Shown here: in pieces, positions 24,714-33,491 of the stretch
Layout of the letters: each line of letters opens with the position of its first letter
How positions within the stretch are numbered: position 1 is the first letter of the stretch
NCBI GenBank assembly: GCA_018716975.1
Contig: DVJE01000003.1
Location: 62,001-126,000, forward strand
Direction of reading: 5' to 3'
Source of the DNA: Candidatus Gallacutalibacter stercoravium
Lineage (GTDB): Bacteria > Bacillota > Clostridia > Oscillospirales > Acutalibacteraceae
Length of the DNA stretch: 64,000 nucleotides
Made by a program: the position numbers and the translations under genes
The notes under the pieces: model-generated
Databases searched by the model: none
What the model saw: only the letters and a program-made list of their open reading frames with translations
Told to the model about the DNA's origin: nothing

Positions 24714-25335
24714 AGAGCTTGCATTAGCCGCCCATCCCACTTCCATTGTGTTTGCCTTTTTCGGATGTTTGGTGCTTGTGCCAGCCTATCCCTATACCGT
24801 CATTTTTATGTTCGGTTGCTTGGCACCCTATTTCACCTTTTTCTACTCTCGAGAAACCAATGACGCTTGGTATACCGCTCTTCTCCCCATCACAAAGCGG
24901 GAAGGCGTTAAAGGAAAATGGCTTCTTACCGTTACCATCCAGCTTTTTCAGCTTTTGTTTTCTATCCCGTTTGCCTTCATTCGCAACGCCACCGGAATGG
25001 AAAGCAATCCGGTGGGAATCGATCCAACCATTGCTTGGTATGGATTCGGCCTTGTGATATACGCCATATTTGATCTCGTATTCTTCTCCTCTTACTACAA
25101 AAACGGCTACAAAGCCGGCAGAGCCTTTATCGTAGCGGCTATTCCCATGCTGGTTTTGATAATAACGGCCGAAGGGCTCTCCCATCTGCCGCCACTGGCC
25201 TGGCTGGATAGCTGCGCTCCCCAAAATTTGCTGCGGCAGGTGCCCATCCTACTAGCAGGCGCCCTGTGCTATCTCTTTTTATTACTTTGCACCTACCGGA
25301 TTTCCACCAAGCGTTTTGAAAAGGTGGATTTATAA
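24697..25335 (+). CDS. ABC-2 transporter permease subunit
   Basis: A 212-residue membrane protein with about six helices ('FAFFGCLVLVPAYPYTVIFMFGCLAPYF', 'IAWYGFGLVIYAIFDLVFFSSYY', 'IVAAIPMLVLIITAEGL', 'ILLAGALCYLFLLLCTY'), matching the ABC2_membrane_5-type permeases paired with LSNGM ATPases. The start overlaps the ATPase gene and has GGAGAGGAGG upstream. Substrate unknown; relatives act on cationic peptides or bacteriocins, or in envelope-stress relief. A terminator follows at 25420-25470. Confidence 0.85.
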   Translation: MKLLYKELALAAHPTSIVFAFFGCLVLVPAYPYTVIFMFGCLAPYFTFFYSRETNDAWYTALLPITKREGVKGKWLLTVTIQLFQLLFSIPFAFIRNATGMESNPVGIDPTIAWYGFGLVIYAIFDLVFFSSYYKNGYKAGRAFIVAAIPMLVLIITAEGLSHLPPLAWLDSCAPQNLLRQVPILLAGALCYLFLLLCTYRISTKRFEKVDL

Positions 25336-25419
25336 AAAATACTACCTCAAAATCCGTTTATCTTCTTCGGTTTGCAATTGTGCTTTGGTATGAGGGCTTT
25401 CTCGTATGCAAATATGCAG

Positions 25420-25470
25420 AAAGCGCGGCTTCTTCGCTGAAATCAGCAAAAAGCCGCGCTTTTATTTTTT
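25420..25470. terminator. Bidirectional terminator
   Basis: AAAGCGCGGCTT and AAGCCGCGCTTT pair around a loop with GCTGA/TCAGC, with T-rich and A-rich flanks. It serves the ABC-2 operon and the convergent acyl-CoA synthetase gene. Confidence 0.88.
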
Positions 25471-25488
25471 TATATATTGCCAACAACA

Positions 25489-27126
25489 TTAATCTTCGTG
25501 CCGGATCTCTACCCTGCGGATCTTACCGCTGATGGTTTTGGGCAGCTCCTCTACAAACTCCACAACGCGGGGGTATTTATAGGGGGCCGTTTGCTTTTTC
25601 ACATAATCCTGCACATCTTTTTTCAGTTCTTCTGAAGGCTCGTATCCCTTAGCCAACACAATAGTGGCCTTTACCACTTGCCCGCGAATGGGATCCGGCG
25701 TGCCGGTGATGGCGCATTCCAGCACATAGGGCAGTTCCATAACCACGCTTTCAATTTCAAAGGGCCCAATCCGGTAACCAGAAGATTTAATAATATCATC
25801 CGTACGCCCCACATACCAGAAGTAACCGTCTTCATCCTTCCAAGCCGTGTCGCCCGTGTGATAAATATTGTTGCTCCAAACCGTCTTGGTCAGCTCCGGG
25901 TTCTGGTAATAGCCGGCGAACATGCCGCAGGGCTTGCCTGCGTCGGTGCGCACCACGATCTCTCCCACAGTGCCGGGCTCCACCGAATTGCCGTTTTCAT
26001 CAATCAGATCCACATGATAAGCCGGCGAAGGCTGACCCATGGAGCCGGGCTTGGGCTCGGAGCCCACCGGGTTAAAGAGGGTAAGGGTGGTTTCGGTTTG
26101 ACCGAAGCCTTCCATCAATTTTAACCCCGTGGCCTTATAGAACTGGTGGAACACCTCTGGATTGAGGGGCTCACCGGCAATGCAGGCATAGGTGAGGGTG
26201 GAAAGATCGTATTTGCTCAAATCCTCTTTAATAAAGAAACGGTAAATGGTGGGCGGCGCGCAGAAGGTGGTAATTTTATACTTTGCAAACAACGGCAGCA
26301 AGTGAGAAGGGGTAAACTTATCAAAATCACATACAAAAATACCCGCTTCCATAAACCACTGGCCATACAGTTTGCCCCACATGGCCTTCATCCAGCCGGT
26401 ATCAGATACCGTTAGGTGCAACCCGTCGGGCACCACTTTTTGCCAATATTTAGCGGTAACAATGTGAGCCAGCGGGTAAGAAAAATCATGCCATACCATT
26501 TTGGGCATGCCTGTGGTACCCGATGTGAAATACAACAGCATGGGATCGGTTGCGGCGGTTTCCACTCTGGCAAAATACTCCGGCTGCTTGTTTAGCTCCT
26601 CTAAGAAGGGGATCCACCCCTCCCTTTGCCCATGCACGCTAAACTTAACCGTCACGGTGGGCGACTCAGGCAGAGCGGCGTCAACATGATCCATCACTTC
26701 GCCGTCTGTGGTGCAGATAACGGCTTTTACGCCGGCTGCATTAAAGCGGTAAACCAAATCCTTTTTGGTTAAAAGATTGGTGGCAGGAATGCCCACCGCG
26801 CCTATTTTATGCAACCCCAGCAGAGCAAACCAAAACTCATAGTGCCGTTTTAAAATCAGCACCACGGTATCGCCCCGGCCAATGCCATGGGCGGTGAACA
26901 GCCCGGCGGCCATGCTGCTGTAGCGAGCCATATCGCCAAAGGTGAAGGTGTGCTCCTCCCCCGCATCATTGCACCAAACCATCGCGCGGCGATCCGGTTC
27001 TTGCTGGGCAATCTTGTCCACTACATCATAAGCAAAGTTAAAATCCCCTTCGTAAACCGGCTCAAAATGAACCAGCTTTCCGTCGAAAAAGGTTTCTTTA
27101 CAGAATTTTTGATGGATATTAATCAT
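25489..27126 (-). CDS. AMP-forming acyl-CoA synthetase
   Basis: The 545-residue ANL-superfamily enzyme activates a carboxylic acid with ATP to an acyl-adenylate, then to acyl-CoA. The ATP loop 'LYFTSGTTGMPKM', the adenylate motif 'EGFGQTETTL', 'YHTGDTAWKDEDGYFWYVGRTDD' with the hinge Asp, and the C-terminal catalytic lysine in 'KTISGKIRRVE' are all present. The pattern is closest to acetyl- or medium-chain acyl-CoA synthetases; chain length is not decided. Its start overlaps the end of the XRE-cupin gene by eight bases, so the two are coupled. This regulator-plus-synthetase pair recurs in gut Clostridia. Expression depends on the leader and terminator at 27716-27925. Confidence 0.93.
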   Translation of the reverse strand: MINIHQKFCKETFFDGKLVHFEPVYEGDFNFAYDVVDKIAQQEPDRRAMVWCNDAGEEHTFTFGDMARYSSMAAGLFTAHGIGRGDTVVLILKRHYEFWFALLGLHKIGAVGIPATNLLTKKDLVYRFNAAGVKAVICTTDGEVMDHVDAALPESPTVTVKFSVHGQREGWIPFLEELNKQPEYFARVETAATDPMLLYFTSGTTGMPKMVWHDFSYPLAHIVTAKYWQKVVPDGLHLTVSDTGWMKAMWGKLYGQWFMEAGIFVCDFDKFTPSHLLPLFAKYKITTFCAPPTIYRFFIKEDLSKYDLSTLTYACIAGEPLNPEVFHQFYKATGLKLMEGFGQTETTLTLFNPVGSEPKPGSMGQPSPAYHVDLIDENGNSVEPGTVGEIVVRTDAGKPCGMFAGYYQNPELTKTVWSNNIYHTGDTAWKDEDGYFWYVGRTDDIIKSSGYRIGPFEIESVVMELPYVLECAITGTPDPIRGQVVKATIVLAKGYEPSEELKKDVQDYVKKQTAPYKYPRVVEFVEELPKTISGKIRRVEIRHED

Positions 27127-27715
27127 GCGGTTTGTCCTCCCCTTCCTCTTGCGCGCGCATCACAACGGCTAAAAACACACATTCCTGGCCGCCGGTGGCG
27201 ATCATGCCGTGGCCTCTGCTAGAATCGTAGTAAATAGCGTCGCCAGCGTTAAGCACCTCTATATGATCCTCCATGCGCGCCTTCAGGCTGCCAGAGAGAA
27301 TATAGTCAAACTCCTGCCCTTCATGGGTAGAAAGGTGAATCGGGGCGTTCTGTTCCGACTCCAGATAAGGCGCCGTTACCAAAAAGGTTTCTGCTATTTT
27401 GTCCTTAAATCGGTAATTTAAATGCTCATATTTAAAGCCTTTGCGGCGCTTGATATCCAGCCCTTCGCCAGCCCGCATCACAGAATAAAACGATAAACGC
27501 GGATTTTCGCCGGTCAGCAGCTCTACAATATCCACCCCAAATTTGTCTGCGCAGTTATATAAAAACGTAAAATTAAAATCCTGCTCACCGTTTTCGTGGG
27601 CCAAATACTCTTCTTGGGTCACATGTAACGCCTGCGCCATCTCTTCTACGGAAAAATCCATAATCTCCCGCAAAGCCCGAATCCGCTCAGCAATTTCCAT
27701 AATGCGCGTTTCCAT
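27119..27715 (-). CDS. XRE-family regulator with cupin sensor domain
   Basis: A 198-residue protein: HTH at residues 5-65 ('ALREIMDFSVEEMAQALHVTQEEYLAHENGE') and a C-terminal cupin beta-barrel at about 115-190 ('HEGQEFDYILSGSLKARMED', 'LNAGDAIYYDSSRGHGMIA'). Cupin-XRE regulators sense small ligands, often amino acids, polyamines or carboxylates (PuuR-type). AAGGAGG precedes the ATG at 27715. The gene is coupled to the acyl-CoA synthetase gene and is divergent from potABCD. A ligand related to the fatty acid or acyl-CoA of its partner is plausible, and a polyamine signal is possible given the neighbour; neither is shown. Confidence 0.9.
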   Translation of the reverse strand: METRIMEIAERIRALREIMDFSVEEMAQALHVTQEEYLAHENGEQDFNFTFLYNCADKFGVDIVELLTGENPRLSFYSVMRAGEGLDIKRRKGFKYEHLNYRFKDKIAETFLVTAPYLESEQNAPIHLSTHEGQEFDYILSGSLKARMEDHIEVLNAGDAIYYDSSRGHGMIATGGQECVFLAVVMRAQEEGEDKPHD

Positions 27716-27925
27716 ACCGCCGCCTCCTTAAACTAAAAATTCAACTGTTCGCAATCACGCAAGCAGCCCGCCGGTACCGTACGCCAAACCCGTAATGAGA
27801 GAAAAAGCACTTGTTTTTCAGCTCTTTTACTTATGTATCACATCGGGCAAGAATAACAAAAACCCACCCCCGTATTACGGGGCGGGTTTTTCCCGCAAGG
27901 CAGCCGCCACGCTTTTAACTTCTTT
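27716..27925 (-). promoter_or_regulatory. Leader with an intrinsic terminator and competing hairpin before the XRE-cupin gene
   Basis: Transcription from the consensus promoter at 27926-27954 would begin near 27919. Within 35 bases it meets a hairpin CCCGCCCCGT/ACGGGGGTGGG followed by TTTTTGTTATT (27891-27850 on the minus strand), a good terminator 140 bases before the first gene. GCGGG-AAAAA-CCCGC (27896-27882) uses the same CCCGC as the terminator's 5' arm, so the two structures exclude each other. This is the layout of an attenuator; the alternative is a constitutive short RNA of about 70 bases. No other promoter between terminator and gene is obvious. Confidence 0.55.
27857..27891 (-). 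terminator. Leader terminator (possible attenuator)
   Basis: G/C-rich stem with a T run on the minus strand, inside the leader described above and upstream of its operon. Plus-strand termination is also conceivable, but no gene reads into it from that side. Confidence 0.7.
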
Positions 27926-27954
27926 ATTATAAATTTTCGTTAACAGATTGTCAA
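27926..27954 (-). promoter_or_regulatory. Consensus promoter of the XRE-cupin/acyl-CoA synthetase operon
   Basis: On the minus strand TTGACA (27954-27949) and TATAAT (27931-27926) have a 17-base spacer, a perfect sigma-A match. Confidence 0.85.
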
Positions 27955-28168
27955 GCTAAGGCCAGTTGTCAAACCCCTGTTACAATGTGGTTAAACGGCA
28001 ATCCATACAGGAATCATTTCTCTTCTCTACCACCAATGGTCAAAAGACTTCTCAGATAAATATAAAGTGAGGGAATCGGAGGATTCCAAAGGATTTGTAA
28101 GAAAAATCGATTTTACTATGTCATAAATTTGATTATTTACAATTAATCCAGAAATAATTCAAAATATA

Positions 28169-28197
28169 TTGACATTTGATAGCCCGGTGACTATATT
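28169..28197 (+). promoter_or_regulatory. Promoter of potABCD
   Basis: TTGACA (28169-28174) and TATATT (28192-28197) are spaced by 17 bases. This places the start of transcription near 28204, about 235 bases before the potA ATG. Confidence 0.8.
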
Positions 28198-28203
28198 TTT
28201 ATT

Positions 28204-28437
28204 GGCTGTGCTATCCTGAACTTTTTTGCCGGATTCGGCAGAAAATGGGTGGTTTTTGTTTATGCTGCCGCAGTCAAGCGCTTTGCTCGTCGCAGGCGGG
28301 CGGATTGCGAAAAATCCTTTGCGGGGGGCAGCAGGCCGATCTGCCTTGGGCAGTGAAAGACCGGATAGACAAAAATCAACCCGCGTAGCCACGCTCAGGG
28401 GGCTGTGCGGCGAATATACCGCAAAGGGGAGTCAAAA
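28204..28437 (+). other. Long structured potABCD leader
   Basis: The 235-base untranslated leader is G/C-rich, unlike the A/T-rich DNA before the promoter. Visible pairings: TGCCG-GATT-CGGCA (about 28228-28241), GCTGCCGCA (28264-28272) with TGCG and GGCAGC (28320-28332), which encloses GGATT-GCGAAA-AATCC (28302-28317), and GGCAG/CTGCC further on. A multi-branched element of this size ahead of a polyamine importer suggests a cis-acting RNA. I do not recognise it as a known riboswitch class, and no terminator precedes potA. Confidence 0.4.
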
Positions 28438-29577
28438 ATGGAAAAAGACACTATCATTTCATTGAAGAACATCACGGTTTCATTTGACGGGGAAGAGGTG
28501 CTGAAAAACTTTAATCTAAATATTCGCGATGGGGAATTCGTTACCTTACTGGGCCCTTCTGGTTGTGGAAAAACCACTACCCTTCGGGTAATCGGCGGGT
28601 TTGTGCAACCCGACAGCGGCGATCTGTTCTTTAACGGCCAGCGCATTAACGATTTGCCACCGCATAAGCGCCAAGTGAACACAATTTTTCAGCGCTACGC
28701 CCTTTTTCCCCATTTAAACGTGTACGAAAACGTTGCCTTCGGCATGCGCGTGCAGAAAAAGCCGCACAAAGAGATTGACGCCCGCGTGCACGAAATGCTG
28801 CGCATGGTAAACCTAGAGGGCTTTATTCACCGCAATGTAAACGCACTTTCCGGCGGCCAGCAGCAGCGGGTAGCTATTGCGCGGGCTTTGGCCAACCGCC
28901 CAAAGGTACTGCTGCTTGACGAACCCCTGGGCGCGCTGGATTTAAAGCTGCGCAAGGATATGCAAAACGAGCTGAAAAATATTCAGCAGCAAACGGGCAT
29001 TACCTTTATTTTTGTAACCCACGATCAAGAAGAAGCGTTATCTATGTCGGATACCGTTGTGGTAATGGACAAGGGGCAAATACAGCAAATCGGTACGCCG
29101 CAGGATATTTATAACGAACCCACCAACGCCTTTGTGGCCGACTTTATTGGTGAAAGCAATATTGTAGACGGTATTATGCACAACGATTACCTGGTGGAAT
29201 TTGCCGGGCGCAAATTTGATTGCCTGGATTCCGGTTTTGGCCGCCGGGAGCCGGTAGACGTTGTGATTCGTCCCGAGGATATCAAGGTGGTTCCTCCCAT
29301 GGCGGGGCATATTTCCGGCATTGTGACCTCGGTTACATTTAAAGGGGTACACTATGAAATGATAGTGGATGTAGACGGCTTTAAATGGATGATACAATCC
29401 ACCGAATCCCAACAACCGGGGGATGAAATCGGCATGGTGCTGGAACCCAACGATATCCACATCATGAAAAAATCGGCTTATTCCGGCGAGGTGGGCGATT
29501 ACAGCGCTTTTAGCGACGAAATGTATGAAGAGCAACACGCCGCTGAAAACCAAGAAGATACGGGGGTGGCGCAATGA
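28438..29577 (+). CDS. potA: Spermidine/putrescine ABC transporter ATP-binding protein
   Basis: The ATPase of a polyamine importer. The 379-residue chain shows Walker A '[18 protein letters not shown]', signature '[16 protein letters not shown]', Walker B '[16 protein letters not shown]' and '[19 protein letters not shown]'. The C-terminal TOBE-like regulatory domain ('[13 protein letters not shown]', '[15 protein letters not shown]') is typical of PotA. The ATG at 28438 follows AAGGGGA; the longer frame starting at 28405 lacks a ribosome site. It is the first gene of four that overlap by four bases each (ATGA), the standard potABCD order. Driven by the promoter at 28169-28197 with a long leader. 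Confidence 0.95.
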   Translation: MEKDTIISLKNITVSFDGEEVLKNFNLNIRDGEFVTLLGPSGCGKTTTLRVIGGFVQPDSGDLFFNGQRINDLPPHKRQVNTIFQRYALFPHLNVYENVAFGMRVQKKPHKEIDARVHEMLRMVNLEGFIHRNVNALSGGQQQRVAIARALANRPKVLLLDEPLGALDLKLRKDMQNELKNIQQQTGITFIFVTHDQEEALSMSDTVVVMDKGQIQQIGTPQDIYNEPTNAFVADFIGESNIVDGIMHNDYLVEFAGRKFDCLDSGFGRREPVDVVIRPEDIKVVPPMAGHISGIVTSVTFKGVHYEMIVDVDGFKWMIQSTESQQPGDEIGMVLEPNDIHIMKKSAYSGEVGDYSAFSDEMYEEQHAAENQEDTGVAQ

Positions 29578-30389
29578 AATCAAAAGCCATTGCGGCGCCA
29601 TATGTGGTGTGGATGGCAATATTTACAGTAGTGCCTCTAGCCCTGGTGCTGGTGTTTGCTTTTACCGACAGAAGCGGCAATTTTACGTTAGAAAACATCG
29701 CCAATGTCAGCCGGTATTCCGGCGTATTTTTAAGTTCTATTTGGTTGGGCGCGCTGGCCACTATTATTTGCCTGCTGCTGGGCTACCCTATGGCCTATAT
29801 TATTTCACGCAAGGCGGGCGGGCGGCAAAGCGTCATGGTCATGCTAATGATGCTGCCCATGTGGATGAACTTTTTGCTGCGCACCTATGCCTGGATGACC
29901 TTGCTGGAAAACAACGGCCTTATTAACAACTTTTTAGGGCTGTTCGGCATCGGCCCCTTAGAATTGATCAACACCCAGGGCGCTGTGGTTCTGGGCATGG
30001 TTTATAACTTTTTTCCATACATGGTGCTGCCCATTTACTCTGTGTTGACTAAGTTGGACGGCCGGGTAATGGAAGCCGCCCAAGATTTGGGCGCTAACCG
30101 CATTCAGGTGTTTGGGCGGGTCATTCTCCCTTTAAGTATGCCGGGGATCATCTCGGGCATCACCATGGTGTTTGTGCCCGCTGTAAGCACCTTTATCATC
30201 TCTAAGATGCTGGGCGGCGGCGCCAACCTGCTTATCGGCGATCTGATCGACATGCAGTTTTTAGGCAGCGCCTATAATCCCAATTTGGGGTCGGCCATCT
30301 CTTTGGTGCTGATGGTGCTTATCCTGATCTGCATGGGCATTATGAACCAATTTGACGATGGTGAAGAAGAAGGAGGGATTATTGTATGA
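29574..30389 (+). CDS. potB: Spermidine/putrescine ABC transporter permease PotB
   Basis: The 271-residue membrane permease has about six helices and the ABC inner-membrane EAA loop '[20 protein letters not shown]', which docks with PotA. '[17 protein letters not shown]' is a strong PotB/PotH landmark. It pairs with PotC to form the channel for polyamines delivered by PotD. Start and stop overlap the neighbours by four bases. Confidence 0.94.
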   Translation: MKSKAIAAPYVVWMAIFTVVPLALVLVFAFTDRSGNFTLENIANVSRYSGVFLSSIWLGALATIICLLLGYPMAYIISRKAGGRQSVMVMLMMLPMWMNFLLRTYAWMTLLENNGLINNFLGLFGIGPLELINTQGAVVLGMVYNFFPYMVLPIYSVLTKLDGRVMEAAQDLGANRIQVFGRVILPLSMPGIISGITMVFVPAVSTFIISKMLGGGANLLIGDLIDMQFLGSAYNPNLGSAISLVLMVLILICMGIMNQFDDGEEEGGIIV

Positions 30390-31198
30390 AAACCATATCT
30401 AGAATCTACACCTTCTTGATTTACCTGTTTTTATATGCGCCTATCGTGGTTCTTATTGTTTTCTCTTTCAACAATTCCAAAAGCCGGGCCACCTGGCACG
30501 GCTTTACCACCAAATGGTATGAGCAGCTGTTTCAAAACGATGAAATTTTAACCGCCTTAACCAACACTTTGCTTATTGCCGTCGTTACGGCAATTGTGTC
30601 TACCATTCTTGGCACCATGGCCGCCATCGGTATTAACAGCATGAACAAATGGATGCGGCGTATTGTGATGAACGTTACCCGCCTGCCCATGATCAATCCT
30701 GAGATTGTAACGGGCGTATCCATGCTGTTGTTGTTCGTATTTATCTCGGGTAGCACCGGGTTTTTAAAGCCCGGTATGGCTACCCTGATTTTGGCGCACA
30801 TTACCTTTTGTTTGCCCTACGTTATCTTATCCATTATGCCCAAGCTGCGGCAAATGGATCCCCATCTATATGAGGCGGCGCAAGACTTGGGCTGCGCTCC
30901 GTTGCCCGCCTTTTTTAAAGTGGTGCTGCCCGAAATTATGCCCGGCATTGTAACCGGTATGATGATGGCATTTACCCTTTCCATCGACGATTTCGTCATC
31001 AGCTATTTCACCAGCGGCACCACCCAAACCCTGCCCATCGCCATTTATTCTATGACGCGCAAAATTGTCAGCCCAGAGATCAACGCCCTTTCTACCCTAC
31101 TGTTCGGCGCCATCCTGATTCTGCTGATCATTATCAACATCAGGCAAATTCGCGACGAAAAAAAGGCCAAACAAGCAAAAAGGAGGGCGGCGCAGTGA
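30386..31198 (+). CDS. potC: Spermidine/putrescine ABC transporter permease PotC
   Basis: A 270-residue permease with six helices. The N-terminal 'YLFLYAPIVVLIVFSFNNSK' and the EAA loop 'EAAQDLGCAPLPAFFKVVLP' are diagnostic of PotC, as is 'TLSIDDFVISYFTSG' near residue 195. It forms the second half of the channel with PotB. Overlaps potB and potD by four bases each, so all four proteins are made in balance. Confidence 0.94.
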   Translation: MKTISRIYTFLIYLFLYAPIVVLIVFSFNNSKSRATWHGFTTKWYEQLFQNDEILTALTNTLLIAVVTAIVSTILGTMAAIGINSMNKWMRRIVMNVTRLPMINPEIVTGVSMLLLFVFISGSTGFLKPGMATLILAHITFCLPYVILSIMPKLRQMDPHLYEAAQDLGCAPLPAFFKVVLPEIMPGIVTGMMMAFTLSIDDFVISYFTSGTTQTLPIAIYSMTRKIVSPEINALSTLLFGAILILLIIINIRQIRDEKKAKQAKRRAAQ

Positions 31199-32445
31199 AA
31201 ACAGTACAAGCAAAGAAAAAAGTTTTCAACAATCGTATACCTCACCGCACCATCCGTTTGGCCGCCGCATTGCTGTGCGTTCTTTTGCTGGGCAGCCTAT
31301 GCGCGTGCGGCACCTCAACCCCAAGCCCTGAGGAACCCGCGCCCAGCACTGGGGTAACCATCAATGTGTACAATTGGGGAGAATATATCTCCGACGGCTC
31401 CGACGGCAGCCTGGATGTAAACGAGGAATTCACTCGCCGTACCGGTATAGAGGTGAATTACACCACCTTTGCCACCAACGAAGAGCTTTACGCTAAGCTT
31501 TCTATCGGCGGGACGGATTATGACGTTATCATCCCCTCCGACTATATGGTGGGTAAGTTAATCGAAAACAACATGCTGCAAAAGCTGGATTTTTCCAACA
31601 TTCCTAACTTTGAACTCATCGATGAGGAATTTCGTAATCCGCAGTACGACCCCACAAACGAATACTCCGTACCCTATACCTGGGGTGTTGTAGGAATTTT
31701 TTATAACACCAACATGGTAGATGTGGATCCCGACAACGTGTCGTGGGATTTGTTGTGGGACGAAAGATATGCGGGCCAGATCTTAATGTTCGACAACCCG
31801 CGCGATGCCTTCGCCATCGCCCAGGCTCGGCTGGGTCAAAGCTTTAACACCACCGATCCGGCGGATTGGGAGGCCGCCGCCGAAGAACTGATGAAACAAA
31901 AGCCACTGGTGCAATCCTACGTGATGGATCAGATCTTTAATAAAATGGGCAACAACGAAGCGGCGCTGGCGCCCTATTACGCCGGCGACGGCGCTATTTT
32001 GTTGGAGGAAAACGAAGACTTAGCCTTTGCTGTGCCCAAGGAAGGAACCAACAAATTTGTAGACGCCATGTGCATCCCTGTCGGTTCGCAACATAAAGCC
32101 GAGGCGGAGGCCTATATCAATTTTATGTGCGATGTGGAAATCGCTACCGCAAACATTGAATATATCGGCTATTCCACCCCTGAAAGCGCAGTAAAAGAGC
32201 AGCTGGATCCAGAAATTGCAGAAAACGAGATGTTTTATCCCTCGGATGAAGTGCTGGATCGCTCCGAAATTTTTACCAATTTGCCCGACGACACCAACCT
32301 GCTGTTGGATTCCCTGTGGCTACAGGTAAAAACCGGCGGTTCCGACAGCACAGTGGCCTTGATTGCCGTATTAATTGGGTTTATAATGGTGTACATCGGC
32401 ATTGTTGTTTACAAAAAAATAAAAGCCAAGCGGCTGCGCTCATAA
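31195..32445 (+). CDS. potD: Polyamine-binding protein PotD with lipobox and an added C-terminal membrane helix
   Basis: A 416-residue extracellular solute-binding protein of the PotD/PotF family: 'VTINVYNWGEYIS', 'YDVIIPSDYMVGKLI', 'YSVPYTWGVVGIFYNT' and 'INFMCDVEIATANIEYIGYSTP' are all typical. The N-terminus is a lipoprotein signal ('LLCVLLLGSLCACG'), with LCAC as the best lipobox. After the binding domain ends near residue 375, a further segment has a hydrophobic helix ('VALIAVLIGFIMVYIGIVVY') and a basic tail KKIKAKRLRS. Two membrane anchors in one binding protein are unusual; most PotD proteins end at about 350 residues. The protein overlaps potC and completes the operon. Confidence 0.92.
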   Translation: MKTVQAKKKVFNNRIPHRTIRLAAALLCVLLLGSLCACGTSTPSPEEPAPSTGVTINVYNWGEYISDGSDGSLDVNEEFTRRTGIEVNYTTFATNEELYAKLSIGGTDYDVIIPSDYMVGKLIENNMLQKLDFSNIPNFELIDEEFRNPQYDPTNEYSVPYTWGVVGIFYNTNMVDVDPDNVSWDLLWDERYAGQILMFDNPRDAFAIAQARLGQSFNTTDPADWEAAAEELMKQKPLVQSYVMDQIFNKMGNNEAALAPYYAGDGAILLEENEDLAFAVPKEGTNKFVDAMCIPVGSQHKAEAEAYINFMCDVEIATANIEYIGYSTPESAVKEQLDPEIAENEMFYPSDEVLDRSEIFTNLPDDTNLLLDSLWLQVKTGGSDSTVALIAVLIGFIMVYIGIVVYKKIKAKRLRS

Positions 32446-32518
32446 AACCCTTTACCCGCTGGCCATTGGGTAAAAGTTGCTGCAAACCGTTTGGCAAAAA
32501 TAAAAGGAGTGAAACCGC

Positions 32519-33397
32519 ATGCGAATTACCATTAAAAGCAGCTGCGCACAAGCGGAGATCGATACCTTAGGCGCACAGCTGATGTCGCTTAAAGGGGCCG
32601 ATGGGTTGGAGTACCTGTGGCAAGGGGACCCCACTTATTGGACGGGCCGCGCTCCGGTGTTATTCCCTATTGTGGGTGCGCTGCGCAACCAAACCACCCT
32701 CATTGACGGCAAAGAATATCATATGCGCCGCCATGGCTTTGCCAAACAAAGCGAGTTTGCTGTGGCTGAGCAAACCGAAAACGCCGTAACTTTTTCTTTG
32801 CGGGCCAATGAAGAAACCAAAAAGCAATATCCCTTTGATTTTGAGCTGCGGGTAAGCTTCCGCCTTGACGGTGCCACCCTGCTCAATGAGTTCGCCGTCC
32901 TCAACCATGGCGATACCATTATGCCCTTTGCTGTGGGCGGGCACCCCGCCTTTAACTGCCCCTTGGTGCAGGGCGAAGATTTTACCGACTATGTGGTGGA
33001 ATTTGAGCAACCTGAAGTAGCCGATTGCCCTGCTATTAATATGGAAACCGGCGTTATTGAAGTGGAAAACCGCACACGGGTGCTAAACGGCGGCAAGCAG
33101 ATCGCCTTACAGCACAGCCTGTTTTACAAGGACGCCCTGGTGTTTGATAATTTGAAATCCCGCAGCGTTAAGCTATACAGCCAAAAAAGCGGCCGCGGTG
33201 TAAAAATGGATTTTGCCGGCTTTGATTATTTTGGCGTTTGGTCTGCTGTAAACGATGCGCCTTACGTCTGCTTAGAGCCCTGGACAGGCTGCGCCACCTG
33301 CACCGACGAAGATGACGTGCTGGCCAACAAACGCGGCATGTGCATGCTGCAAGTTGGCAACGAGCGCCGTTCCGCCTTTTCGGTTACCTTGCTGTAA
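32519..33397 (+). CDS. Aldose 1-epimerase family protein (LacX-like)
   Basis: A 292-residue beta-sandwich enzyme of the galactose-mutarotase superfamily, interconverting alpha and beta anomers of hexoses or hexose phosphates. 'LEYLWQGDPTYWTGRAPVLFP' and 'HMRRHGFAKQSEF' near the N-terminus, and the catalytic-site histidine in 'GGHPAFNCPL', place it with the LacX-like subgroup. AGGAG precedes the ATG. It follows potD by 74 bases on the same strand with no terminator between, so read-through is likely, but the functions are unrelated. A terminator follows at 33420. Confidence 0.9.
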   Translation: MRITIKSSCAQAEIDTLGAQLMSLKGADGLEYLWQGDPTYWTGRAPVLFPIVGALRNQTTLIDGKEYHMRRHGFAKQSEFAVAEQTENAVTFSLRANEETKKQYPFDFELRVSFRLDGATLLNEFAVLNHGDTIMPFAVGGHPAFNCPLVQGEDFTDYVVEFEQPEVADCPAINMETGVIEVENRTRVLNGGKQIALQHSLFYKDALVFDNLKSRSVKLYSQKSGRGVKMDFAGFDYFGVWSAVNDAPYVCLEPWTGCATCTDEDDVLANKRGMCMLQVGNERRSAFSVTLL

Positions 33398-33419
33398 GCA
33401 TTTTTTCTTTGCTTCTTTT

Positions 33420-33466
33420 GCGCCCGCCCTCTGCCCAGCGGCAAACCGGCGGGCGCTGCTTTTTCT
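33420..33466 (+). terminator. Terminator after the aldose epimerase gene
   Basis: GCGCCCGCC and GGCGGGCGC form a nine-bp stem followed by TGCTTTTTCTT. Confidence 0.8.
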
Positions 33467-33491
33467 TCCTTTAGTATTGCCGCACAAACAG

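Noticed and set aside
28226..28465. Open frame of 79 codons through the potA leader as a leader peptide gene
   Set aside because: No ribosome site, overlaps potA in another frame, and the sequence is explained better by RNA pairing.
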